Of a stretch of 64,000 bases of DNA, positions 17,512 to 26,129 are shown in pieces. The notes under the pieces were generated by a model. It had not been told where the DNA came from, made no database searches, and saw only the letters and a list, made by a program, of their open reading frames with translations. The DNA is from CAWCPR01 sp963797475 (GTDB lineage: Bacteria; Chloroflexota; Anaerolineae; Anaerolineales; UBA4823): contig CAWCPR010000009.1 in NCBI GenBank assembly GCA_963797475.1, forward strand, positions 310,001-374,000, written 5' to 3'. The position numbers were made by a program, and so were the translations under genes. The first letter of the stretch is position 1; each line of letters begins with the position of its first letter.

Positions 17512-18681
17512 TCAGGGCGATCCTTTCAAATAGTGGTTAAAGAACTCGATCGTGCGCGTCATCGCCTGGCTGAAAAAATTTGACAGGTTGTGGTTATCGT
17601 CCTTGTAGGTGTAAAATTCGACTGTTTTCCCCGCCTCCTCGAGCTGTTGGGCGAGAGTCTGGGAGAATTCCAGCGGCACCTCCTCATCCCCGGTGCCGTG
17701 ATGAAGCTGGAGCGGGCCGGAAATATCGGCCAGGTAGGAATTGGCCGATATGGCGTTCCAGAAATCAGGGTTATCTTCGGGTGCGCCGTACTGGGCAATC
17801 CATCCCGAACGCCAGCCGCGCGAGCCTGCTGCGCCGGGCGTTGGCGTTGGACCGCTGCCCCGCCGCCAGCGGGTAAGCAGGTCGGGGTAGGAGGCCACCA
17901 CACCGGCCCAGATCACCCCGGCCTTGATGTCAGGGGAAATGACCATCGCCCGTAAAGTCAGGTAACCGCCCATCGAATGGCCCCACATACCAATCCGATC
18001 GGGGTCGGCCTGGGGGAAACGCTTGATGGAGGCGACCGCGTTCAACACATCCACGGTATATCCCGGGCTGCCATAGGCCCCACTGGCGACCCCTTCCGAC
18101 TGGTCGTTGCCACGGTAATCGATGCGGAAAACGATGTAGCCGCTGCGCGCCAGCCAGTCCACGTACGCGATGTAACGCTCCGTGGTGCGATACTGCGCCG
18201 GCGGGATATAACCGTGATTGAAGACAATCGCCGGCCAACCCGTAGCCGGTATCTCCCCATTCGGGATGGTCAGCAGTGCATAGATTTTGAGCCCTTCCGA
18301 CAGGTAAGAGGCGTAATACCGTTTGTAATTGGCGCCCGGATCGAGCTCTTGCTCGATGACGATGTCGCTGCCCGGGTACTGGCCCTGGCGCATGGCCAGG
18401 ATCGCCATCGGGTGCAGCGTGGGCGTGGGCGTTGGGGTTACAGTGGCGGTTGAGGTGGAGGTCGGGGCGGGGGTCGGCGTAGCCGAAGGGGCGGGGGTGG
18501 GGGTAATGGAAGGGAGAGGCGTGGTGGAAGGGGTGGCGTTCGAGATCGAAACTGCCTCCCCGCCTGCCTGCAAGGGCCCGTCGCCCGAGCGCAGGCGCGC
18601 GCAAGCCGCTAAAAACACCATTAAGATGAGAAAAAGCAACCGGTAAAGCCAGGCTCGAAAATTCATCTTCATCCAACGCAA
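17512..18681 (-). CDS. lipoprotein alpha/beta hydrolase (prolyl-oligopeptidase / S9 type)
   Basis: 389 residues. LLFLILMVFLAACARL is a lipoprotein signal (lipobox LAAC). A Thr/Pro/Ser-rich tether of ~40 residues (about 50-90) lifts the catalytic domain off the membrane. The hydrolase domain has the oxyanion segment VFNHGYIPP, the nucleophile elbow GHSMGG, the acid in GTGDEEVP and the base in DDNHNLS, so the triad is complete. Related proteins are secreted esterases or dipeptidyl-peptidase-like enzymes. The spacer is encoded by imperfect short GT-rich repeats on the plus strand at about 18415-18535, which could vary in length by slippage. Confidence 0.87.
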   Translation of the reverse strand: MRWMKMNFRAWLYRLLFLILMVFLAACARLRSGDGPLQAGGEAVSISNATPSTTPLPSITPTPAPSATPTPAPTSTSTATVTPTPTPTLHPMAILAMRQGQYPGSDIVIEQELDPGANYKRYYASYLSEGLKIYALLTIPNGEIPATGWPAIVFNHGYIPPAQYRTTERYIAYVDWLARSGYIVFRIDYRGNDQSEGVASGAYGSPGYTVDVLNAVASIKRFPQADPDRIGMWGHSMGGYLTLRAMVISPDIKAGVIWAGVVASYPDLLTRWRRGSGPTPTPGAAGSRGWRSGWIAQYGAPEDNPDFWNAISANSYLADISGPLQLHHGTGDEEVPLEFSQTLAQQLEEAGKTVEFYTYKDDNHNLSNFFSQAMTRTIEFFNHYLKGSP

Positions 18682-18775
18682 AACGTCCAGGGCCGAAAAA
18701 CTCCTTTTGGATTTAATATAACACGGAATTTTGGCTGGATTTCGAAGAGCCAGATTAGAAACTTTACGACATTAC

Positions 18776-20827
18776 CTAATCAGCCCCTTGAACTTCGCTG
18801 CTGGGCGTTCTGAACCCGTTGCCTGAAATCGCCTCCAGGAACTGGGGATCCCGGCGGAACTGGCTCATGTACAGGTTGTAGAAGAAGCCTTTCTTCGCCA
18901 TCAATTCGTTGAATTTGCCGCGCTCGATGATCTCACCGAAATTTAGCACGAGAACCTGGTCAGCGTTGCGGATGGTGCTCAAGCGGTGGGCGATCACAAA
19001 GGAGGTCCGGCCTTCAAGCAGCTTATCCAACGCTTGCTGGATCAGCCGTTCGGTGCGGGTGTCCACACTGGAGGTCGCTTCGTCCAGGATCAAGATGCGC
19101 GGGTCAGCCAGGGCGGCCCGGGCAATCGCCAGGAGCTGGCGCTGGCCCTGGCTCAGGCCGCTGCCGCGCTCGCCCAACAAAGTCTGGTACTTATCCGGCA
19201 GGCGTTCGATGAACGTATCGGCGCGAGCCAATTTGGCCGCGGCGATGACTTCCTCGTCGCTGGCGTCGGGCTTGCCAAATCGAATGTTCTCCATAACTGT
19301 CGTACTGAACATAAACGTGTCTTGCAGGACGATGCCGATTTGTTTTCGCAGGCTCTCCGTGTCCACATAGCGCACATCTTTCCCATCGATCAGCACGGCT
19401 CCGCCGGTAACATCGTAGAAGCGCGGGATCAAGTTGATGATTGTCGTCTTACCTGCCCCGGTAGGACCTACGATCGCGACCGTTTGACCCTGCTCTGCAG
19501 TGAAGCTGACGCCGCGCAAAACCGGCTGGTCTTCCAGGTAGGCCGCTTGAACGTTTATGAACTCAACTTTGCCCTGGATGGGCGGCATAGGTTCAGCTTG
19601 GGGGTCATTTTGGATCGCAGGCGCGACATCCAACAGTCCAAAGATGCGCTCGCAGCCGGCAATTGCGCTTTGGATGTTCGTCCAAAGCACTGCAATCTGT
19701 TGGACGGGCTGGTTGAAGCGCTGCACGTAACCGATGAAGGTGATCACCAAACCGATGGAGACGGTGGTGCCGAAAATGGCGTTGGTTCCCAACAGCGCAT
19801 AGCCTCCAACCACCGTTACGATCATCAGGGCAATATAGCCTAAGGCCTCCAGGCTGGGGGCCATAGCGCTCGTGAAAGCCACCGCCCGCACGTTAGCATC
19901 CCGGTTGGCGGCGTTGACCTCACGGAAATGGACGATATTCTCGTCAGCCCGGTTGAACGCCTGCACTTCGCGCACCGCCGAGATACTTTCCTGCAGCTCG
20001 GCGTTCACGTTGCCGATCTCGGTGCGAGTCCGGCGAAAGGCCTTGCGCGCCTGGGAAGAAAACCAAACCGTAGCGATCGCCATCACAGGCACCACGGCCA
20101 TGCTGACCAACGCCAGGGCCAGGCTTAACGTCAGCATGTTGTAGCCGATCCATACCAGCAGCAGCACGCCGCTGGCGACATTGACCAGGGCAAAGTTCAA
20201 GGACTGGTTGATCGTCTCCGTGTCATTGGTAATCCGGCTCATCAGATCGCCAACTTCTTGCTCGGCGTAAAAGCCGGTGTGCAGGCGATGCAGGTGCTCA
20301 AATACCTCCGTCCGCAGCGTTCGCAAAACGTGCTGGCCCGTCCAGGCCATCGTAAAGAAGGTCATGCCGGTCAAAAGCGATCCGGTCACGTAAAGAGTTA
20401 CCAGGATTAAGATCATACGCCCCAGGCCGGCGATCCGGTCCGCATCGGACAGAGATCCATCCTGCGGCGGGCCAGAGAAACCACCCGCCGTAAAGGCGGA
20501 CTTCACAATTTTTTGGGTCAACCCTTGCGGCTCCTGCCCTTCTGCCAGCCAGCAACTGGACTGCGTGGCTGCCTGATCCAAACCCAGCAAGCTTGCGCCG
20601 CCAAACGCGTTGGCAGCCGTCGGCGACAGGTAACAATCTACCAATTGTCCGATCAGCTCAGGAGAAGTCACCTGCGCCCAGGTAGCGACCACTATCAGAA
20701 TGGCTACAAACAGGAGTACAGCCCAAAAGGGTTTGAAATATATTGCAAAGCGGGCCAGGGTTTCCCCGGTTCGTTTCGGCTTTAAAGTCTCATTCGCTAG
20801 CAAACGCGTTGGGCCACCAGCAAACAT
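18776..20827 (-). CDS. ABC exporter half-transporter, canonical catalytic subunit
   Basis: 683 residues: six-helix exporter domain (~30-390) then nucleotide-binding domain. Walker A is GPTGAGKTT (454-462), the signature is LSQGQ (558-562), Walker B is ILILDE with catalytic Glu583, and the switch His is in FVIAHRLST. A ~70-residue extracellular loop between the first two helices (residues ~65-135) is longer than usual. The Gly-to-Gln signature change is what the competent subunit of heterodimeric exporters (LmrD/TM288-like) carries, because it faces the partner's degenerate site. ATG 20827 has GGAGG five bases upstream. It follows its partner gene by 44 bp. Confidence 0.92.
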   Translation of the reverse strand: MFAGGPTRLLANETLKPKRTGETLARFAIYFKPFWAVLLFVAILIVVATWAQVTSPELIGQLVDCYLSPTAANAFGGASLLGLDQAATQSSCWLAEGQEPQGLTQKIVKSAFTAGGFSGPPQDGSLSDADRIAGLGRMILILVTLYVTGSLLTGMTFFTMAWTGQHVLRTLRTEVFEHLHRLHTGFYAEQEVGDLMSRITNDTETINQSLNFALVNVASGVLLLVWIGYNMLTLSLALALVSMAVVPVMAIATVWFSSQARKAFRRTRTEIGNVNAELQESISAVREVQAFNRADENIVHFREVNAANRDANVRAVAFTSAMAPSLEALGYIALMIVTVVGGYALLGTNAIFGTTVSIGLVITFIGYVQRFNQPVQQIAVLWTNIQSAIAGCERIFGLLDVAPAIQNDPQAEPMPPIQGKVEFINVQAAYLEDQPVLRGVSFTAEQGQTVAIVGPTGAGKTTIINLIPRFYDVTGGAVLIDGKDVRYVDTESLRKQIGIVLQDTFMFSTTVMENIRFGKPDASDEEVIAAAKLARADTFIERLPDKYQTLLGERGSGLSQGQRQLLAIARAALADPRILILDEATSSVDTRTERLIQQALDKLLEGRTSFVIAHRLSTIRNADQVLVLNFGEIIERGKFNELMAKKGFFYNLYMSQFRRDPQFLEAISGNGFRTPSSEVQGAD

Positions 20828-20871
20828 AATGCCTCCGTTTAAATTCTCGTACTGTGCTTTTCAAAAAAGTT

Positions 20872-22824
20872 TCACTCTTGCACGCGCTGGGCTGGCGGCG
20901 CCGTCTCATTTGCCGCGTCGTCGACCAGTTGGGAGCTGTAGATTTCGGCATAGATTTCGCTTTCCTCAAGCAAATCGGCGTGCTTTCCTTGAGCAACGAT
21001 CCTGCCCTTTTCCATCACCAGGATCAGGTCGGCGTTCATCACCGTGCTGATCCGTTGGGCGATCACAAAACTTGTGCGCCCTTCCATCAAACGGTCCAGC
21101 GCAACCTGGATTTGGGATTCAGTAGCCATGTCCACACTGCTGGTCGAGTTGTCCAGGATCAACAGGCGCGGGTTGAGCAGCAAGGCGCGGGCGATGGCCA
21201 CGCGCTGTTTTTGGCCGCCGGAAAGTGTGGTCCCCCGCTCGCCGACCTTTGTTTCATATCCCTCCGGAAAGCTCATGATGAAATCATGGGCTGCGGCTGC
21301 CTTGGCCGCGGCTATGATCGCCTGCATGCTCGCATCCGGTTTGCCAAAGGAAATGTTCTCACGGATGGTCCCTGAAAAGAGCGTCGTCTCCTGGAGCACG
21401 ATGCCAATCTGAGAGCGCAGCGAGTCCAGGGTGACGTCCCGCAGGTCGTAGCCGTCGATGGTGACGCGGCCTTCGGTCGGATCGTAAAAACGCGGCACCA
21501 GGTTGATGATCGTTGTCTTCCCGGAGCCAGTCGCGCCGAGCAGGGCTACGGTATCACCCGGCCTGGCCTCGAAGCTGACATGATTGAGAACCGCCTCCCC
21601 GCTGCTGAAATAGCGGAAGGTAACATCCTCGAACTTTACTGCTCCTTGCACCTGCGGAAGCGTCACGGCATCCGGCCGGTCGACGACTTCATTTACGGTG
21701 TCCAGGATCTCGAAAATGCGGGCCGCCGAAGCAGAAGCCTGGCCAAACTGCGTGATGATAAATCCAAATTGGGCAACCGGCAGAAACAGGTAGATCAGAT
21801 ACAGGCTGAACTCCTGCCATTCACCCAGGGTCAGGGTGCCGTGGATGATTTGCAGCCCGCCAGCATATAAGGTGGTCGCCTGTCCCAGGTTGGCGATCAA
21901 GAAAGTCACCGGGAAGAGGAAGGTGAACAGCCGGGCGATTGTAATCTGCTGGTTCATCAAATCGTCGGCCTGGCGGCGGAACTTTGCCTGCTCGCTTTTC
22001 TCGCGGGTGAAAGCCTTGACGACCTTGATGCCAGCCATATTTTCCTGGAGGGTCGTATTCAGCGTAGAAAGCTTTTGCTGCACCTTGGTGAACAGCGGCC
22101 GGCTGACTGTACCGAAGATGAAAAACAAAATCAAGGCTACCGGCAGGATCCACAATGTCACCAACGCCAACCTGGCATTGGTCGTGAACAAGATGATCAG
22201 GGTTCCGGAGAGCAGCAGAACCGCGCTCACAAGCTGCAGCAGGCCCTGCCCGATAAACAGGCGCACCTTTTCCACGTCATCGGTGGCGCGGATCATCAAC
22301 TGCCCGGTGTTCGTGCGGTCGTGATATGAAAATGAAAGATTTTGGATTTTTTCGTACAGGTCATTGCGCAAATCGTAGGCCACACTCTGTGAATTTTTCT
22401 CTGCCCAATAAGTCTGCAGGAATGCAAACAGCCCGCGCAAGGCGGCAAAAACTACGATGGCGATACCCGCCGTCAGGATAAGGCGCGGGGCGTCATTGCG
22501 CTGGGCGTCTAAGTATGGATTGAGCTGGTCGATTGTCCAGCCGGCTGGCAGATTGAGAAACTCGAGGATCTTCGGCAGCGCCTGGCCCATAAATGCCACC
22601 GGAATGCTCGGCAGCCGCTCTAATAGGCTCTTGGCAATCACGCCGTTGGTCACCGCGTCGATGATATTGCGGACAAGTCTTGGCACCGCGAGCTGGGAAA
22701 AAGTCGCGATTGTCAAAAAGAGGTAAGGCAGCACTGCCTGCCTGGGATAGTTCATCAGGTAGCGAGCTGCACGGCCTATAGCCTGTCTTTTAATCGGGGT
22801 TCGAGGGGAAGATTGGGGTAGCAA
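20872..22824 (-). CDS. ABC exporter half-transporter, degenerate-site subunit
   Basis: 650 residues, exporter fold plus ATPase. Walker A GATGSGKTT (430-438) and signature LSGGQ (534-538) are intact. Walker B continues LLILDNSTSSVD, so the catalytic Glu is Asn559, and the switch His is Gln590 (IAQRIST). These are the marks of the non-catalytic half of heterodimeric exporters such as LmrCD or TM287/288. With the downstream partner it should form one multidrug or lipid exporter with a single hydrolytic site. TTG 22824 is the start, with AAGGAG seven bases upstream. It is the second gene of the marR operon. Confidence 0.92.
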   Translation of the reverse strand: MLPQSSPRTPIKRQAIGRAARYLMNYPRQAVLPYLFLTIATFSQLAVPRLVRNIIDAVTNGVIAKSLLERLPSIPVAFMGQALPKILEFLNLPAGWTIDQLNPYLDAQRNDAPRLILTAGIAIVVFAALRGLFAFLQTYWAEKNSQSVAYDLRNDLYEKIQNLSFSYHDRTNTGQLMIRATDDVEKVRLFIGQGLLQLVSAVLLLSGTLIILFTTNARLALVTLWILPVALILFFIFGTVSRPLFTKVQQKLSTLNTTLQENMAGIKVVKAFTREKSEQAKFRRQADDLMNQQITIARLFTFLFPVTFLIANLGQATTLYAGGLQIIHGTLTLGEWQEFSLYLIYLFLPVAQFGFIITQFGQASASAARIFEILDTVNEVVDRPDAVTLPQVQGAVKFEDVTFRYFSSGEAVLNHVSFEARPGDTVALLGATGSGKTTIINLVPRFYDPTEGRVTIDGYDLRDVTLDSLRSQIGIVLQETTLFSGTIRENISFGKPDASMQAIIAAAKAAAAHDFIMSFPEGYETKVGERGTTLSGGQKQRVAIARALLLNPRLLILDNSTSSVDMATESQIQVALDRLMEGRTSFVIAQRISTVMNADLILVMEKGRIVAQGKHADLLEESEIYAEIYSSQLVDDAANETAPPAQRVQE

Positions 22825-22866
22825 ATTTCGCTCCTTATAGGATGGATCTGTACTTCTGGAATTTTC

Positions 22867-23319
22867 CTATACCTGGTTCATCTCTAATTCACAGGCCGCG
22901 TTAGTGAGCAGGGTAAGCGCGCCGGCAATCGTTTCCTGCTCTTTCGGAGTAAACGCAGTCGTCAACAGCTCCATCCATTTCTGGCGAGCTTCGAAGCCGC
23001 CTTCAACGATCGCTTTCCCCCGTTCGGTAAGGGTTACCTGCTTAAAACGGCGATCGTTTGGGTCTTCACTGCGCTCCAACAGGCCCTGCTGTACCAAACG
23101 CTCAACCAACTGGCTGGCTGCCGGGACAGTCAGGCCGAGATGGTCGCTGATGTCAGAAACGCCGCACTTGCCGCAGCGATACAACTGCATCAGCGAGCCC
23201 AACTGCGATGGAGACAGGCCATTCTCGTCCATAAAGCGCTTGAAATCACGAAACGAGCGCTGCATGAAGACCTCGACCCATTTGCGTAATACGACCGGGA
23301 GTATATTTTCATTAGCCAT
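22867..23319 (-). CDS. MarR-family transcriptional regulator
   Basis: 150 residues with a winged helix: LSPSQLGSLMQLYRCGKCGVSDISDHLGL is the first part, TVPAASQLVERLVQQGLLER the recognition helix, and DPNDRRFKQVTLTERGKAIV the wing with the conserved DxRxxxxxLT pattern. It is the first gene of an operon with two ABC-exporter halves, so it probably represses that exporter and is released by the exported compound. A readable sigma-70 promoter and an 8-bp palindrome lie just upstream (23331-23380). Confidence 0.9.
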   Translation of the reverse strand: MANENILPVVLRKWVEVFMQRSFRDFKRFMDENGLSPSQLGSLMQLYRCGKCGVSDISDHLGLTVPAASQLVERLVQQGLLERSEDPNDRRFKQVTLTERGKAIVEGGFEARQKWMELLTTAFTPKEQETIAGALTLLTNAACELEMNQV

Positions 23320-23330
23320 GATTAAGTGTC

Positions 23331-23380
23331 CTAATTAGTTAAACAGGCTGAACTATATCCTTTATGATCTTTTTTGTCAA
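23331..23380 (-). promoter_or_regulatory. marR-exporter promoter and candidate MarR operator
   Basis: On the minus strand the -35 is TTGACA (complement of 23375-23380), a 17-bp spacer follows, and the -10 is TATAGT (complement of 23352-23357), giving a start near 23345. The palindrome CTAATTAG at 23331-23338 falls just after the predicted start and before the ATG at 23319, where MarR binding would block transcription. The promoter is close to consensus; operator identity is inferred. Confidence 0.7.
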
Positions 23381-23608
23381 GAAATGCCGCTTGTGAAATT
23401 CTTTTTCTTATAAAACTTTAACTGGATTTTCTCAAAAAAGGGGGATGGAGGCCAAATTTTCCTTAAAAAATTGGGAGGTGCCTTAGTTCAACAAATGTTG
23501 AGCAATTTACATGAAATTTATCTCGTATTCATCGTTGCTTTACAGCAGGTTTGGATCAATTAGCTTAAGATTTAACATGTTCGGTCTAATATCCTTCTGG
23601 GAGGCCTG

Positions 23609-24436
23609 ATGCTCGCCAGGATCGATAACGTGAAAACGGGTGTAAAGCTGGTTGGCAGCTTCTTGCTGGTTGCCGCGATCATTTTTGTGGTCGCGGTGAT
23701 CGGTTACGTCAATATGCACGCCATCGAAGCCGCCCGCGCCGGCGAGCACGGCAAAGGCTTTGCGGTCGTCGCCGACGAGGTGCGTAAGCTAGCCGAAAGG
23801 GCGTCAGCCGCGACCAAGGAGATCGGCGGGCTGATCAAGGGCATCCAACAGGCCGTTACGGAAGCCGTCAGCGCGATGAACGAAGGCGCAAAAGAGGTCG
23901 AAAACGGCGTAGCCCTGGCGCAAGAAGCCGGCAGTTCGCTCACCAGCATCCTGCAGTCCGCCGAGGCAGTTTACAGCCAGGCCGATCTGGCGGCTGAGGC
24001 GGCCCTGAAGTTGAGCACGGCCTCATACGAGCTGGTCAATGCAGTCGATTCTGTCTCTGCGGTAGTGGATAAAAATACTGCCGCCACTCACGAGATGTCA
24101 GCCCGCTCTAATGAAGTCACCCAGGCAATCGAAAATATCGCCAGCGTATCGGAAGAGAACAGCGCTGCAATCCAGGAAGTGTCGGCTTCGGCTGAAGAGA
24201 TGACTGCCCAGGTTGAAGAGGTCACGGCATCCGCCCGGTCCCTGGCCGAAATGGCCCAGGCCCTCAAAGCTGTCGCCGCCCAGTTCAAGCTGGACGAAAA
24301 CCCGGACGACGGGAATAGTTCGAATGCATATGAAAGCCAGGTGGACGGTTCTAAAGGATCTGGCCGCTTGGTGAAAGGCGCATCCGGCAACGGTTACAAG
24401 GCCGGCGCTTTGAGCGCATCTTCCTTTGGAAAGTGA
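23609..24436 (+). CDS. internally deleted methyl-accepting chemotaxis protein
   Basis: 275 residues. The first ~36 are a chemoreceptor start: KTGVKLVGSFLLVAAIIFVVAVIGYVNM, one membrane helix. The sequence then jumps into the signalling-hairpin tip, EAARAGEHGKGFAVVADEVRKLAERA, and runs through the C-terminal coiled coil (many ATKEI-, EENSAAIQEVSASAEEM-type heptads). The sensor domain, second membrane helix, HAMP domain and the descending helix are missing without a frameshift. GGGAGG precedes ATG 23609. An intact receptor would be ~500-700 residues. Either a recombined remnant or a membrane-tethered half-hairpin; normal signalling is unlikely. Confidence 0.8.
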   Translation: MLARIDNVKTGVKLVGSFLLVAAIIFVVAVIGYVNMHAIEAARAGEHGKGFAVVADEVRKLAERASAATKEIGGLIKGIQQAVTEAVSAMNEGAKEVENGVALAQEAGSSLTSILQSAEAVYSQADLAAEAALKLSTASYELVNAVDSVSAVVDKNTAATHEMSARSNEVTQAIENIASVSEENSAAIQEVSASAEEMTAQVEEVTASARSLAEMAQALKAVAAQFKLDENPDDGNSSNAYESQVDGSKGSGRLVKGASGNGYKAGALSASSFGK

Positions 24437-24488
24437 ACGAGTAGGAAGCCCATCCCCATCGGGACCTCCCTGGTTCTCATAACACACA

Positions 24489-24529
24489 ACCGCTGCCGGC
24501 CATTCACACGGGCCGGCAGCGGTTTTCTT
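24489..24529 (+). terminator. rho-independent terminator after the chemoreceptor gene
   Basis: ACCGCTGCCGGCC (24489-24501) pairs perfectly with GGCCGGCAGCGGT (24511-24523) around a 9-nt loop, followed by TTTCTT. It lies ~50 bp past the stop at 24436. Confidence 0.85.
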
Positions 24530-24696
24530 AAATCGGGGTTCTTGTGTGTGGCTCCTGAAGAACTCCTCGGCGCTGCCCTCTTGCGCCGCGGCGCAGGCAG
24601 TGATAAAACAAATACCAGTTGGCAGCTAAACCTTTTTTCGATTAAGAATATTGGTGCGCTTGCAACGCTTTTCATATCCGTGAGGGACTTTATGCG

Positions 24697-25620
24697 ATGA
24701 TCGAATTATCCAGGCTCGAGATATTCCTATACGCGGCTGAAAGTTCAAGCTTTTCCGAAGCCGCAAAACATCTTCATCTCACCCAACCCACCATCAGCCA
24801 TCACATTCAAGCGCTCGAACAAGAGCTGGGCGTGGTATTGTTCGAACGCTCGGGCGCTGGACTGCGCCTGACTGAAGCCGGCCAATTGCTCTTGCCCTGG
24901 GCGCGCAAGCTGATTCGCGAAACCATCGAAATACAGGATTTGATGGCCTCCATGCAAGACACGGTCGCCGGTCATCTCCGCATCGCATGCAGCACGACAA
25001 CCGGGAAATACCTGCTGCCCCAACTGGCCGCCCGTTTTCACAATCAGTTTCCGGGGGTGAAGATTACGATTCTCTCGTGCACACGATCCAACGTCATCCC
25101 TCGTTTGCTGGGGGATGAAGCGAATTTGGGTGTGCTCAGCTACGAAGCCTGCGGCGATGGATTTGAATGCCAGGAATTCTTTGAGGATCACATCGTTTTG
25201 ATCGCCCCTGCCAACCATCCCTGGGTTGCCCGCCGGCCGATCAGCCCGGCCGATTTGCTGGGCGCAGCCTTCATCGCCCGGGAATCTTCCTCAGGCACCC
25301 GCCAGGTTATGACGGCTGAGCTGGCCAAACACGACATTTCGATTGACGATCTGGACGTATTCCTAGAAGTGGGCAACGCTGAAGCGATTATCGAAACTGT
25401 AGCCGCGGGATTCGGGGTATCGTTTGTTTCCAGGCTGGCAGCCGCGTGCGCGTTGCGCTGTGGAAAAGTGGCGGAAATCGCCGTGGCCGATCTTCAGCTC
25501 AGGCGGAAGATCTACATGATCCGCAAAGAGATGGAAAACCGAACGCGCGCCCAGGACGTGTTCTGGGGATACATCCACGATCCTTCCAACGCGGACCTGC
25601 TGCACCTGGCAGAGGTCTGA
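24697..25620 (+). CDS. LysR-family transcriptional regulator
   Basis: 307 residues. The N-terminal helix-turn-helix is FSEAAKHLHLTQPTISHHI, followed by LEQELGVVLFERSGAGLRLTEAG. The effector domain starts near residue 90 (GHLRIACSTTTGKYLLPQLAA) and resembles the CysB/CbbR-like branch that uses TTGKYLLP. ATG 24697 with GAGGGA upstream. Its target is not obvious: it points toward the convergent Qmo/DsrE operon and shares the terminator region with it, but no divergent partner gene adjoins it. A role in sulfur or redox control would be a guess. Confidence 0.88.
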   Translation: MIELSRLEIFLYAAESSSFSEAAKHLHLTQPTISHHIQALEQELGVVLFERSGAGLRLTEAGQLLLPWARKLIRETIEIQDLMASMQDTVAGHLRIACSTTTGKYLLPQLAARFHNQFPGVKITILSCTRSNVIPRLLGDEANLGVLSYEACGDGFECQEFFEDHIVLIAPANHPWVARRPISPADLLGAAFIARESSSGTRQVMTAELAKHDISIDDLDVFLEVGNAEAIIETVAAGFGVSFVSRLAAACALRCGKVAEIAVADLQLRRKIYMIRKEMENRTRAQDVFWGYIHDPSNADLLHLAEV

Positions 25621-25631
25621 TAACGCTGCAG

Positions 25632-25667
25632 CAATTAAAAAGGGCAGGCTTTGACTCTGCCTGCCCT
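25632..25667 (-). terminator. terminator between the LysR gene and the dsrE-like gene
   Basis: AGGGCAGGC (25641-25649) and GCCTGCCCT (25659-25667) form a 9-bp stem. On the minus strand it is followed by TTTTTAATT, an excellent U-tail for the Qmo operon. On the plus strand a weaker TTTCATTCTGTTTT follows, so it may work both ways. Confidence 0.85.
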
Positions 25668-25686
25668 GTGGTTTCATTCTGTTTTA

Positions 25687-26049
25687 TTAGAAAGTGAAGG
25701 TCATCTTGGCCCCTTCCGCATCCATAAGGAAGGGCGGGACCTTCTGAATCTGAATCCGTTCGTCACGCAAATCTTTGGGATCGATACCTTTATTCTCCAG
25801 GGCCAGCTCGCACAATACAATTTTGCCGCCCTCATCCAGAATGGTGTTGAAGAGCTCGATGGGATTGGGCAGACCCTTGGGCTGGCCAATCTTCTCCAGC
25901 TCGCCTTTAACCAGCGCCTGCGCGCCGCCTGGGCAGAAGAACACGTGCACCTCGTAGTCCAGGGCAACGCCTGACGAAGAAAAGATCAATGTGGGCATAA
26001 CGCTGATAGGCTCACTATGGTTGCAGACGACGATCATTTTTTCGGACAT
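25687..26049 (-). CDS. DsrE-family sulfur-relay protein
   Basis: 120 residues of DsrE/DsrF-like fold: MIVVCNHSEPISVMPTLIF, VHVFFCPGGAQALVKG, and a conserved cysteine in IVLCELALENKGI that could carry a persulfide. It is the last gene of the minus-strand operon, 80 bp after the QmoC-like gene, and ends at a strong terminator. With the TusA-like protein at the other end of the operon it probably passes sulfur to or from the Hdr/Qmo-type complex. No dsrAB, apr or sat gene is in the window. Confidence 0.8.
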   Translation of the reverse strand: MSEKMIVVCNHSEPISVMPTLIFSSSGVALDYEVHVFFCPGGAQALVKGELEKIGQPKGLPNPIELFNTILDEGGKIVLCELALENKGIDPKDLRDERIQIQKVPPFLMDAEGAKMTFTF

Positions 26050-26129
26050 GAGAAAATCTCCTTTTTGGAATTTATGAAACAGTTTTTATTCAATCCACCG
26101 GGATCGCCTCCCGGCAGGTTTCGAATGAT

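Noticed and set aside
18415..18535. GT-rich tandem repeats as a possible regulatory or CRISPR-like array
   Set aside because: They encode the Thr/Pro-rich tether of the lipoprotein hydrolase; interesting only for possible length variation.
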